Below are positions 23,321 through 35,338 of a stretch of 64,000 bases of DNA, piece after piece. This DNA comes from Drosophila persimilis (lineage: Eukaryota > Arthropoda > Insecta > Diptera > Drosophilidae): contig NW_020825356.1 in NCBI RefSeq assembly GCF_003286085.1, forward strand, positions 248,001-312,000, read 5' to 3'. The notes under the pieces were generated by a model. That model searched no databases. It was given only the letters and a program-made list of their open reading frames with translations, and was not told the DNA's origin. Position numbers and translations under genes: made by a program. Position 1 is the first letter of the stretch, and each line of letters starts with the position of its first letter.

Positions 23321-26300
23321 ATCTGTTGATTTGAAAAAAAAATGTTTCGAATAGTGTTTTTCTTTTTATTTGTATAAAGAAACTTACTCAATTTTGAGAA
23401 GCAAATTTATTTATGAAGTATATCTGTAGTTGTGCTTCTGTCGAGCAAAAAAAGTATACTGATACTTTTCAATTCTTGGGTTCTGAAATTAGAATTTTAA
23501 GTCCTACATTAAAATCCACTGCTTTATACGAACACAAAAAAAATAAATATAAATATGTACATACATATATACATACATACTTACGTATACATACGTACAG
23601 ACGACGGTCGTGCAAAGTAAAGTTGAAGGTTAAAAAAAATTATAATTAATAATAAAAACGATCGGGAACGTTGTGAGCAGCGGCAATGGCCGCGGATTTT
23701 AGAATTTAGTATTTTGAAACAAATACGATTGAGTGTAATATCATAGGAGCTTGGATACAAAATTGGGGTGCTTTAGTTCTTATAACCTCTGAGAACTGGG
23801 TGTCAAACCAGGCGTACAGACGGAAAGGCCGACATGGCTATATCGACTCAACTATTGATGTTGAACAAGAATATAAAATATACTTTATGGGCTCGGAAAC
23901 ACTTCCTTCTGGGTGTTGCACACACCCACTTCCGTCACAAATCTAATATACCCCTTAACTCTTCAAGTCAATGATGGTATAATAATAGAATAGTATAGAG
24001 CCAAGGGAAACAGCAAAATCAGAAGATATTTTTACCAAATGTTAACTAGATCATTTAGAGCAGTTTTGTAAAATATTAGGCAATGCAAGGTGGAATAATA
24101 AAATAAAGCAAACAGAAAATGGTTTCTTTAAAAAATATAAGAAACTTAATCTTTGAAGAAACAGCGTATATTAGGCACACTTTCTGGGATGAACATATTG
24201 CAGGCAGAATGTTGAAAAATATAGCTAAATAAAGCACTCAACTTGTATCGGTCCCAACCCTATTTGCTGAATTTGTACTCTTTGAGAGTTCCAGTTAGGG
24301 AAAGTGTCTTTAATATATGTGTGAAAGCGACGCTGAAGGAAGCACTACCTAAAGAAGCAACGAGTAACGAGTAACTATTCCTGAAGATATTTTCTTAAGG
24401 GATTACCTATACTAAATATACATATAATACATATAGGTGGATCGGTCGCAGTTGTTTTTTAATTTGTTGAATTTCTTAATTTTCGATTTAACTTTTATGT
24501 AATTTTTTGCTGTTTGGAAAATTTAAAATTCTCTTTTCCTCCCTCTTGCTGTTCTGCTCTCACTCGTTTACTCTTCTCTTGATTACAAATCCCAGAGAAT
24601 CCACCGACGAACTCCCTCCTATCCACCATGCAATCGGCCTCAACCGTCCGCTCGCTTGCTTTACAACATGAAATTTCAATTAGGCTGACCCCGATGCCCT
24701 TTGCTGTTTTTCTGGTCAATTTACTGCAACCAGACGTATTGGCAGCCCGCCACCCAGCACCCATCTCCGCCTCTTGGTCATCCTCACCCATTTCCCATTA
24801 GGTTGCAATTTTTTTGAATATCATGGAGAAACTTTTGATGTTAAAATCAGGCAAGGGGCACAGCAGCACCCCCAACGAAAACCATAGTGCAAGAATAAAG
24901 GAATATATTTATATTAACCAAATAAATGCACTCCTGCGGGACATACCTGGGAGAATAGAAATCGGGAGAATTCTTCCGTAAATTAAAGAATGCTTTGCCG
25001 GGAACTTTCGCTGAGGAGAATTGGGCTCGATTGGCCTTGAGCATGGATGCCAAAATATTTAGCTATGATCTTCATCAGCAGTACAATTTTTCACTTACTT
25101 GGCCAAGGGGTGCGACTGCCGAAGGGTGCACCCGAATGAATGGGCCATTTTGTGGTGAATGGTAGCTCCAGAGCACTTTCGCACGCCACCCATGCCCATG
25201 GGCTCCTCCTGCGCCCTGCCCTCTGCCCCTCCGTTCCATCCAATCCAATCCCGTCCAACCAACTGAAAGCAAATGCAACTTATGCGACACGCACAGTTGA
25301 TTAACAATGTCGCAATTTTTGAACCGAGCCAACTACGTCGAAGTCCCGCAGCCATGGCCATGGCCGTGCTTTCGAATCCCCCGGCACGCCTCTGGCGACC
25401 AACTCCAACAACTGCCCTCCCTCACAGGCACACGCACGATTATTGCACATCACTAATTAGTGATGTGTGCGACGCATCGCGCCTACAATTTTAGATCATG
25501 AGGACGAGGAGGACGAGGAGGAGGAGGAGGAGGAGGATACGGTGGAACTGGCAGAAGCGAGACCTGACGTTGACATTCCACTAACAGTGAAATTGTTTTC
25601 CAAATCCTAAGCTTGCATGTTAGCCACAAGCAACAACAGTACGCAATTCGGCCAGGGAGTGGGAGTGGATAGCCGGTGGCGGACTGGGGCTGGAGACTGG
25701 GGACTGGCGGCCAGGGGTCGGGGCGAACCACGAACGGCAGCAGCGAATGAATGGCAATGAATGCGACACTGGACACGAACACTAGGCCTGCTCCGACCAC
25801 TTTCAGCGCCATGGCCATGGCCATGCATCACCGACGCCAGCCTTGCCACGTTGCAGCGGATCCCACGTTGCAAGTGCGTGTGTGGTAAATAGTGAACTGT
25901 TCCCCATCCCCTACCTTCTACCCTCCACAGATGAGTGTACTCTTCTCTGTACTCTATCTCGAAAGAGATTATCAGCTATTATCTATTGGTTGGTTTATTC
26001 TAGAAGTACTCTATACTGAGGAAGAAATTATCTTTTATTCTCATTAATTGCATGTAAAACATTATCGTATGATAATTCATTCAATCTCGAACGGTTCTTA
26101 TATGTATATTCATCTATTCCATTTATTGCCCATCCAAATCAGTTTCAGTAAGGGAAACCTCCATGAGGTTTATTTGAGTGCGACAAAATTCGCACTTCTT
26201 GTTGCATTTGCACTCTAAAATTTTTTCTTGCATTTTCGAGGGAGGAGAGGACACTGTGTGGGCTGGCGCTCTGCCTGTCGGGGGATTAAAACTGCCGGAT

Positions 26301-27639
26301 GCAGTGCGGAAATCAAAATGCTATGGCGGCCAGCCATCGGACACAACTGACGAGCGTTCCATCCGCTGGCCGCACTCCTACTCCTCCCGGCAACAGCACA
26401 AAAAATACCAAACCAAATGGAATCAGAGTTGGAATGGGAATTGGAATGGGAATGGGAATAGGCATGGGAATAGATGTAGTTGTAGGCATAGAAGTCGGAA
26501 TGGAATCGGAATCGGAATCGGTGGACCGATCGGGGCGGTAATAGAAGTTTAAATGGCAACTAATCGCAAAAGTCAGGACTCCTGCCAGTCCTGCCAGAAC
26601 GAAGCGAGCACGATGCTGGCCATGGCCACGTTTAGATAGCCATGTGGAGGTGTTTGCATAATGAATGAGCCCCAGCCAACAGCTAAAGCTGCGGCTTCTG
26701 AACTAGAAAATGGGGAGCAGCAGCGTCCACAGTTTTGGTTTCAGTTTGGGTTTCGGGCGGCTCCAGACACCAGTTCACGCACAAGACAATGAAATCAAAC
26801 AACAAAACGCAAATGCGATCAATTACAGTTGGTGAATTTTAACGGAAAATGGCCAGAAAGCCGAGAGCTGCAACAGTTGTGTAAATGATGATTCCACTGC
26901 CACACAGAGAGATGGCTCGCTGCCGCTTCTTCTCTCCATGCGACACATAAAATTATGACTGCCAGGGATCCGGAGCGGCAGAGGCGGATGGGCTCTGGGA
27001 TGCGACCCCGGCAAGGCAACAAGTCATTATTGTAATTACGTTAATACCCCTAACGCACACGTTACATTGCATCAGATCTGCCCCAGAGAGAGTGGGAATT
27101 CGGGAAGGACCAGCTGCCACAACGTACGTGCCCCAAGGATTGGAAGCAGCAGAAGCAGCAACAACCACTAGAGGGACTTAACTGCTTGACAGCCCTACGC
27201 CCGGAAGTCTGTCAATTTGCGTATAATTTGTTTATGAGCTTCACACACACTCACTTACATACATATGCAGATACGCCTCTGGAGCGGATGCGGAAGCTGA
27301 GAGAATCTGAGCAAGGAAACGTTTTGATTACATTCCATTCCATGTGCCAAGCTTTTGACACAATCGTTGGCTGGCATTTTTAGGCATATTCAGAATACAA
27401 AATGACTCTGACGAAGAGAACGTGAAACTATTCAATGAAGTGTGTCGAAATCTCGCCGAATGCAATCTCAGCTGCATTCAGCTGTCCATATATGCAATAA
27501 TATGCGCATACGATATTAACAACGAAAACATCATTCAGCTTTGGTATTTTTCCCCTGTAGACGAAAAGCGTCCCCTCCGCGACACATCAAAATAAAGTAC
27601 TAGATCAAACGTAATTTCTCTTTAACTTTACACGTAGTA
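23321..27639. other. mostly non-coding centre of the amplicon
   Basis: A DINE-1-like remnant lies at 23745-23965. The rest holds simple repeats, such as GAGGAC/GAGGAG near 25500-25535 and GGAATG near 26420-26540. Two short minus-strand ORFs, 24847-25053 and 25483-25824, have protein-like stretches (the second begins with a hydrophobic segment), but neither has supporting splice structure or homology that I recognise. No gene is called. Confidence 0.45.
23745..23965 (-). mobile_element. degenerate DINE-1/INE-1-like fragment
   Basis: It keeps the order of DINE-1 blocks seen in the intact elements: GTACAGACGG, ATCGACTCAACTATTGATG, AACAAGAATATAAAATATAC, TTTATGGGCTCGGAAAC and AATCTAATATACCCC. It is clearly more diverged, has no clean ends, and is not part of a Tim16 unit. 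Confidence 0.6.
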
Positions 27640-28100
27640 CCGTGAATACAATAAGTATATTCATGTTATTCTAATAAAGCGACGAATCGAGTTATAACCC
27701 ATCGGATAATAAGAAAAACAGGAGGTCCACTATTGGTTGTCTTTCGCTACAGCTGAGACCATTGTGGATACATTTCTATATTTTGGTCATTTACTAGTTA
27801 GTGAGTTACTACTCTTCTCAGATATAACATTTATATGATTAGGGGTCTACTCTTGTTATGTCAATTCTGTTTGTTTTTAACAACGTGGGCAAATTCTAAG
27901 CCTCGCACAAAAGCTTTCCTTTCGCCCATGTATGTATTTCCCTAATGTGCATTGCTAGGCCCGGTGCTAACAGGTGTCGTAGAACGGAAATGTACTAGAC
28001 TGTACAGTATCAGAGCTGCCGAAATCTAGCCATGACATTCAAATCTTCCCAAGAACACGTTGTCAAAAAATTGGATAGCTGTAGTAGGCCATGCTCGGTT
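27640..28100 (+). pseudogene. gene-less Tim16 unit
   Basis: 27640-27760 matches the leader upstream of copy 3: GTGAATACAAT, CCCATCGG, TTGG and CAGCTGAGA occur in order. 27835 onward matches its 3' flank (GGGGTCTACTCTTGTTATG). Only ~75 bp of unrelated AT-rich DNA remains where the 390 bp gene should be. A ~75 bp insertion unique to this unit follows at about 27957-28028. Confidence 0.65.
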
Positions 28101-29112
28101 CAAAACCAGTCGTAGTGCAAGTGAAAGTTTACGAGCTGTTGAAAAAATCAAACAAATTCAGTATCGTTTCGGGCTCCATAGGGGCAACATCTCCTAAAAA
28201 AAACTTAGTTTCGGTTATACAAATAACAAAATTGTTGTGTTAAAAATAAAATTTTAGTAAAATTTAAAATGTGAAAAAACCAGAAGAGCACTTACACAAA
28301 TCGGCACACAAAATGCCTCGTTAGGCTAATAGCAGATATGCCTAACGTCGATATAGTGAGTGTTAAACAGCAGCGCCTCCGTTGCAAGCCAGTTTCGACC
28401 CTCAATGCTCTTCGTTCTTCTTCTAGTCAGCCAAGGCACATACACGCACAACGTTATGCGAGACAATGCTGCTAGGAAAGCCCTGTAAACTGATGTGACG
28501 CTCTCCGTAGGATGGAACAACTTCTGCTGCTGGAGTTACACAAACAAAATGTGTTTCTGGCGAGCCCACGACCCTCGGGAGGGTATAGTTGTGGACAACA
28601 CACTTGCACACTTGCACACCCTCGGGAGGGTATAGTTGTGGACAACACACTTGCACACTCTTATTTCGATATTTGGAATGATGGCATTTTCTACTTCTAC
28701 GAATCACAAGGCGACAACTCTACTTAATCTGGCGAACAATCTACTCTGGTACACAGCCATCCTTGACGGACAGCGTACAGCTTTTGACGGGGTAAGTGGA
28801 AGCCGTGGCAAATAGTGGATGCACCGCGAACTAATTTATCATTACCCATCACAGCTTTCCTAGCTTTTTATAGCGGTGACATACTAGAGGTTATTACACG
28901 CACATATTCACGCACTACACATTCACAATTTCTCGTTAAATAACTCAAGGCTAATGGCGAGTCCGTTGGTATGGCGAACACACATTTTAATGTTTAATAC
29001 AATTCTAGCATGTTAATAAATATAATTAAAGAAATGACAATTGTTTCACTTTACCTTGAATTGAATTGAACGGGTGGCTTTGGTTGCGAAAATTTTACAA
29101 ATTGGGTGTTTT
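28100..29112 (+). repeat. amplicon spacer, right arm, first
   Basis: It is the reverse complement of the left-arm spacers. It includes a direct duplication of ~45 bp at about 28570-28660, beginning CCCTCGGGAGGGTATAG, which occurs once in the 18436-19602 spacer. Confidence 0.7.
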
Positions 29113-29603
29113 TATACCCGATACTCAAAATGAGTATTGGGGTATATTAGATTTGTGGTGAAAATGGATGTGTGTAACGTCCAGAAGGAATCGTTTCCGA
29201 CCCCATAAAGTATATATATTCTTGATCAGCATCAACAGCCGAGTCGATTGGGCCCTGTCTGTCTGTCCGTCTGTCCGTCCGTCCGTCTGTCCGTCCGTCC
29301 GTCTGTCCGTCCCTATCAGCGCCTAGTGCTCAAAGACTATACAAGCTAGAGCAACGACGTTTTATATCCGGACTTCTGTGATATGTCACTATTACGAGAA
29401 TATTTCAAAACTTTGCCCCGCCCACTTCCGCCCCCACAAAAGACGACAATCGGTTGCATCCACAATATTGAGGATACAAGTAAACTAAAAACGCAGAATC
29501 ATACTGATTTTCTGTCTCTCTCTCGCACGCACTCTTTGTCGTGTCGTTTAATATTGTGCAGTGTCTGCCGGAGGAGAGCCATACTGACTAAGTATCGGGT
29601 ATA
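29113..29603 (+). mobile_element. DINE-1/INE-1-like element, copy 3
   Basis: This 491 bp element starts TATACCCGATACT and ends AGTATCGGGTATA. Its interior blocks match copies 1 and 2 in reverse complement. The CCGTCTGTCCGTC tract at 29258-29312 is longer than in the other copies, as expected for an unstable simple repeat. Confidence 0.75.
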
Positions 29604-29912
29604 AATGTAGAGTTGCGGTGACCGCAGCAACTCGCACCGTTCCCCCTCGTTGCCTCTGCAAAAGTGCCTCTGAGACCGTGAATACAATTTATTATATTCA
29701 TGTAATTGATCAGCAGCAGCTCTGTCGACAGAGGCATGTTCTCCTGTCGTTGGCTCATAAAACTACGGATTCTTCTGTGACCCATCGGTAATTAGGAAAA
29801 AAGGAAATCCACTTTTGGTTGCCGTCAATACAGCTGAGAAAATTCTGTATATATATATATATGTTTATATATTTATTCGGATACTAAAATCCAGATATTA
29901 AGTTTCGTTGTT

Positions 29913-30302
29913 ATGGCCCGGTACTTGGTGAGGATCGTTCTCTTGGGCGCCCAGTCGATTGGCAAGGCGTTCGCGAAGACGGTGCGTCAGGAGGTCGAAG
30001 TTTACAGGGAGGCAGCCCGGGTGCATGCAGCGCAGTCCGCCACCTTTAATCCCACCAAAACCGATGCTGCGCTCAAGGGTATGACGCTGGAAGAGGCGCA
30101 GCTGATTCTGAACGTAAAGGATGTGCTGGATCGCGGAGAAGTCGAGAACAAGTTCCAGTACTTGTTTCATGCCAATCAGAAGAAGGCAGGCGGATCGTTC
30201 TACATTCAATCGAAGGTCGTTCGGGCGAAGGAACGTATTGATCAGGAGATCAAGAAGTGGAAGGCCCAGACCCTATCGCAGGCCCAGTCAGGACATGCAT
30301 AA
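29913..30302 (+). CDS. Tim16/Pam16 (Magmas)-like protein, copy 3
   Basis: This 129-residue intronless ORF ends TLSQAQSGHA like copy 2, but it has GAQSIGKAF and NQKKAGG like copy 1. It therefore mixes the diagnostic differences of the two left-arm copies, which suggests gene conversion or an intermediate ancestor. It starts at the MARYLVR Met directly after the AT-rich leader. Tim16 landmarks are the N-terminal hydrophobic helix, the J-like domain without HPD and the GGSFYIQSKVVRAKERID block. As the only intact copy in the right arm, it lies in opposite orientation to the left copies. Confidence 0.87.
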   Translation: MARYLVRIVLLGAQSIGKAFAKTVRQEVEVYREAARVHAAQSATFNPTKTDAALKGMTLEEAQLILNVKDVLDRGEVENKFQYLFHANQKKAGGSFYIQSKVVRAKERIDQEIKKWKAQTLSQAQSGHA

Positions 30303-31325
30303 ATGATTGGGGGTCTACTCTTGTTATGCCAATTGTGCTGGTTTTGAACAACGTGGGCAAATTCAAAGCCTCGCACTAAGAAATGATTCACAAAAGCTTT
30401 CCTTTCGCCCATGTATTTCCGTAATGTCAATTGCCATGACATTCAAATCCACCCAAGAACACGTTGTCAAAAAATTGGATAGCTGTAGTAGGCCATGCTC
30501 GGTTCAAAACCAGTCGTAGTGCAAGTGAAAGTTTACGAGCTATTCAAAAAATCAAACAAATTCAGTATCGTTTCGGGCTCCATAGGGGCAACATCTCCTA
30601 AAAAAAACTTAGTTTCGGTTATAAGAATAACAAAATTGTTGTGTTAAAAATAAAATTTTAGTAAAATTTAAAATGTGAAAAAACCAGAAGAGCACTTACA
30701 CAAATCGGCACACAAAATGCCTCGTTAGGCTAATAGCAGATATGCCTAACGTCGATATAGTGAGTGTTAAACAGCAGCGCCTCCGTTGCAAGCCAGTTTC
30801 GACCCTCAATGCTCTTCGTTCTTCTTCTAGTCAGCCAAGGCACATACACGCACAACGTTATGCGAGACAATGCTGCTAGGAAAGCCCTGTAAACTGATGT
30901 GACGCTCTCCGTAGGATGGAACAACTTCTGCTGCTGGAGTTACACAAACAACTATACTTAATATGGCGAACAATCCTCTACTCTGGTACACAGCCATCCT
31001 TGACGGACAGCGTACAGCTTTTGACGGGGTAAGTGGAAGCCGTGGCAAATAGTGGATGCACCGCGAACTAATTTATTATTACCCATCACAGCTTTCCTAG
31101 CTTTTTATAGCGGTGACATACTAGAGGTTATTACACGCAAATATTCACGCACTACACATTCACAATTTCTCGTTAAATAACTCAAGGCTAATGGCGAGTC
31201 CGCTGGTATGGCGAACACACATTTTAATGTTTGATACAATTCTAGCATGTTAATAAATCTAATTAAAGAAATTACAATTGTTTCACTTTACCTTGAATTG
31301 AATTGAAGGGGTGGCTTTGGTTGCG
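30303..31325 (+). repeat. amplicon spacer, right arm, second
   Basis: It matches the left spacers in reverse complement, and lacks the CCCTCGGGAGGG block as 20746-21800 does. Homology stops at about 31325 just before the position of a DINE-1-like element, marking the right edge of the amplicon. Confidence 0.7.
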
Positions 31326-32228
31326 AGTGAAAATTTGACAATTAGTGCAAAGTCGTCAGCTGAGGTACAGTGATGTTAAACGTCTACAAGCTGCATTAGT
31401 ATTGAAACGATTAGTGTTGCGCAGCATCAGCAGCAGAGGAGCAGTGCTGAGAAATGCAAAATGAGACGATTGTAAATTCGACTGCTGAAAGCTGGAAATG
31501 AATTAATTGTGACATCCAGCATGGAGATTTTTCTACATGAATAATGGATATCGATAGATAATCTTTAATGCTTAAACACTAATTTTATATGTGCGCGCGT
31601 GTACGTGAAAAGAGCAACAATTTATATTCAAATTGCGCTTCCAGCATGGACATGCCATTGATCTCTATAATGAGGCACGTTTTACCAAAGCAAAAGTTCA
31701 ACCCACACACACATGCATATCGTATTATTATTGCAATTTTCAATTTGTGTGCATTTAAAATGCAATTTTCTCTGGCAAAGTGAGAGACGAGGCTCAATGA
31801 AATTTAAGTTATTTATTTATAAGCATTGTTGCTGTGTCCGGCACTGTGTCGTGGCCGGGGGTGGGTGCGACGATGTCCAGTGTTGTCAGTCCGTGGCCAA
31901 AACTCTTAATAAAAACAATTAAACCAAATTGGCCCCAATTGTATGCGGGAAATTAAATAAAAAAAAACAAAATTTATTTAAACCAAAAATGCCGCCAAAC
32001 GCCACTCAAGACAGCTTTGCGACAGTTGTAATCCAGAGGGGTGTTGGTTCAAACACCCTTCAAAAAATTGATGATCAGGATGTCGGATGGGAGAGAATAA
32101 AAAGATGATGATGCTAAAAACTGCACACTTAAGTGGAAATGCAGTCGAGTGTCGCCATCATCATCATCATTGCAGCAGTGAAGGCACCTCTGGCAGGAAA
32201 AAAGCAAATGCAGAGCAAGTACGCGCAT

Positions 32229-32263
<35 letters not shown>

Positions 32264-33050
32264 ATGAACAAATGATAAGCAGCAAGTCGACGTCAATGCC
32301 GCTGCGATTTGCGTTCGTCGTTTTCTTAGTTTTTTTTCGATTCTTCTCCTATACCCTGTATTCGTTGAGCACAAGGGTGTAAGCATTTTCCTAAAGGACA
32401 AGACAAGCAAATCTCCTTAAGAAATTCGTTGCTCGTTTGTTTCCTCTCATTTTTAAATGGTATTTTATGTTTTAGTATAGGGTATCCTTTGGTCGAGCTA
32501 TCCACTGGAGCGTTCTTAGCTGCTTTTTTAAACTTTTTAGTATGGAAAAACTATTCAAGTCTAATGGCACGAAAGAGAATAATGACGCACAATACACTTC
32601 GACAGTTTAAACGGATTCACATGATTACAACTAAAACGGGGGAGAAGATCTGAAGAGCCGCAGCAGAGTGAAGAGTGGAGCGTGGAGCGTGGAGCCTGGA
32701 GAGCGGAGACCGTGGAGTGGAGAGGCGATGACGACAACGGCTGCGTAGCCCTTAGCTGCACTGCATTGGCAGTAAGTAATGATGTCTGTCGATGTTTGCA
32801 GAAACTTGTTAACCATTTGAAGGCGACAAATGTCGTGCCCATTTTATCAAGTCATAACAGTGGGCCACATGGCATTAAGACGCGCTAAGCTCTCATCCAA
32901 TCAGCATCTCTGGCTTGGCCCACAGTGCGCGGCTATGTCAAGCACTTCATTTCCTTCGGGAAGTGCCTTCAGGCAAACAAATTGCTAAATATAATGGATC
33001 AAGGTGGGCGCGGCCAGATCGTTGATGGTAGTTGGACTTCCTTGCCGTCC
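31326..33050. other. non-coding DNA right of the amplicon
   Basis: AT-rich DNA with an AC microsatellite at about 32231-32261, a CATCAT run near 32157-32172, and a GGAGCGTGGAG-type purine repeat near 32676-32725. No coding sequence is supported. Confidence 0.45.
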
Positions 33051-33828
33051 TTAGCATGCGGTCGTCGTGGCGCTGTCCGGGAAGCGAAATTTCTGGTTGC
33101 GCAGATAAGAGTCGAGGTACTCCTGGCTGATCAGCGAGTCATAAAACTTTCCTTCGAGGCTGCCCAGGACCCAGTCGAAGAGATATAGAAAAACAGATTT
33201 TTATTTATTTAAATAATGTTTGTTAAATATTTCGTTAATGCATATCCCATAAATGATACTGTAGTAGGGAAAGCGGTACACGCATTCTAATCACACACGC
33301 ACAAACACCTCAAACACACAATACTAATTGATTTGATACAAGAAAAGAAAAAATAATTAAATAATGCATTTATTTATTTATACAAATATAGGGAGAGCTT
33401 TTATTATCCTACAATAGCTGGAGCGGCACACGCATTCCTATCAAACACGCAGACACAACTTAAAACCTTGTGGCCCAGCAACTGGAATCTGCAACCAATG
33501 GACTAAAAGACTGTGCACGAATAATCCGAAAAGCACAGAGAGAGAGCAGGCAGCAGAGGGAGCTCGACATTCAACAGCAACGGCAATACGGAGGAGACGA
33601 TCCAGCGAAATGCAGGGAACCCACAGTATACTCACGAAAGCAGAGACACCGAAAGAACAGTCCATAAAGAAGAATGCAGGCAATCCAGACAAAGTGAGAG
33701 CAAGAGCGCGAGCAGCAGACGCGCTTATGCTTTCCGGAGAGTGTGTAGGCGATGCAGCCGATGATGCGTGACATCAGTGAACACAGAAGAACGATGATCC
33801 AAAGCAAACTGGATAAGAGCAATAACAA
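33051..33828 (-). CDS. possible exons of an unrecognised membrane protein
   Basis: Two minus-strand blocks look protein-like. The block at about 33636-33810 follows an acceptor-like CTTATCCAG and ends at a donor GTGAGT. It encodes two hydrophobic stretches (LLWIIVLLCSLMSRIIGCIAY and FVWIACILLYGLFF) around a Cys/Arg-rich loop. The block at 33051-33187 reads LFDWVLGSLEGKFYDSLIS and continues ~26 residues to a TAA. The obvious donor and acceptor phases do not match, so either an exon is missing, another donor is used, or the gene is decayed. Between the blocks is an imperfect ~155 bp duplication. I do not recognise the family. Confidence 0.25.
33262..33460. repeat. imperfect ~155 bp tandem duplication
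   Basis: Matching phrases recur about 155 bp apart: GGTACACGCATTCTAATCA at 33273 and GGCACACGCATTCCTATCA at 33423. Each is followed by ACACGCA- and ACACAA-type sequence, and T/A-rich TTATTTATTTA segments lie near both. Confidence 0.5.
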
Positions 33829-33839
33829 ATTGTTCCCGC

Positions 33840-35303
33840 AAGTCCGTTATTACGTTCAGATTTTATATTTATATTAAAAACTCAACAAAATTAATGTTCA
33901 ATAACAATGAGAACAAAAATGAGTCCCTGGTGCAGGACCGAGAAGAAAATACGACCGACTTCGGCAAGATCTATACGGTAATCTAGAGATACACGTTTTC
34001 AACTATACAGCCGTGATCAAAGTGCAGCTGCGTGGGCAAGATCAGCTTGGAAATCAGCTCTATGAGCTATGTAATACAGCCCTTTCATTTTTCGCTATGG
34101 CAATTACATCACTCCAAAAATATACAAACTTCCCTTGAGCACTGCTCAAATTAACAGTAAATGAGGAGAAACATATGTAATTGCAGCGAAAAAACAGATA
34201 TCAAAATCACACTGCTTAAAGTTTGGGTCCAAGTTTCTTAATTGCAGAAGCTGCTGGTGCTTCAGCGCTATCATACGATAATGTCAATGAAATTCGATTG
34301 CAGACTGCACCCGATTTAAAAATGCATGTCATGTGCACACGTTCACACTGGTCGCCTCGAGTCGCAGAGATCCGTGTGCATGTGCGACAATCCTCCTGTG
34401 AAAGGGACTCTGATTCCCATTCTGATTCCGACTTGGTCCATGATTTTCTAATTCAATTATTATTCAAATCATATAATTTCATCTTGATGGCACGCACAGC
34501 ACGAAAAAGTGTCAGACGGTGGCTGCTGCAGTGGCGGAAGGCGGCATGTAATAATCATATTACGTATACGCGACTACCGCAGGCGGCACATCACTTGTAC
34601 TGGTTGCAAATCCAATTTCATGCTTGTGGTAGGCACAAGGACATCAGGAAACAAGAACACCGGGATACTGGGATACTGGGAACACCAAGTAGACAACAAC
34701 GATGAAAACGAAGACTGCCTGCTGTGTATGAGTATGTCACGCTCGCATACAATGAAATTTGTTTGCTTCATTCCTTCATAATTTTTTTGTTATTTTGCCT
34801 GGAATCCCACTGCCATTGTCTCCTCTGGCTTGTCCTTCATTTGTCGCCGCTTGCATTTATATTATTTTGCATATTAATATTGTTAAAAGCGAGCCAAGGA
34901 GACATGCGGCAAGCTCCACGAAATTAGCCAGCCATTCATGCCGCCTCGTTGTGGTTAGAAGAAGGACAGATTGGCGACGTCTGGCAGCGGGAGGCCATAT
35001 CAATTCACCCACCGGAAAGCACGCAGCTCCAGCAGTAGCAGCAACATCAGCAACAGCAGCAACAGCAGCAACAATAGCAACAAAAGCAACAGCAGCAGCA
35101 AGAGCAGCAACGACAGCAGTGTCAGTGGCACAAAAGAATGTGGCAAGCATGGGGCTCATTCCATTCCGTTCGTGTCGTTTCGCTGCGGCTCGGCGGGAGT
35201 TCGAAAATCGTAAACATGTCCGACCATGGGGAGAGGATATGCAAACATATCGCATGAATAAGGTAGTTATATAATATGACTGTATATGTATGAATACACC
35301 AGG

Positions 35304-35338
<35 letters not shown>

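Larger units (their letters stand above)
27640..31325 (+). repeat. right arm of the Tim16 amplicon, inverted relative to the left
   Basis: From left to right: a decayed leader (27640-27760), an absent Tim16 gene, a spacer (27835-29112), a DINE-1-like element (29113-29603), a leader (29604-29912), intact Tim16 copy 3 (29913-30302) and a second spacer ending near 31325. The repeat period is about 2.4 kb, measured from matching CATGACATTCAAATC at 28032 and 30436. All of this is the reverse complement of the left arm. Confidence 0.85.

Noticed and set aside
24847..25053. minus-strand ORF with a GTATGT donor (LKANRAQFSSAKVPGKAFFN...)
   Set aside because: It lacks a partner exon, homology or repeated support. 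It may be chance in AT-rich DNA.
25483..25824. 113-codon minus-strand ORF beginning with a hydrophobic segment and ending in polyproline
   Set aside because: The polyproline comes from a GAGGAGGAG repeat and the rest has no recognised domain. A gene is possible but not supported.
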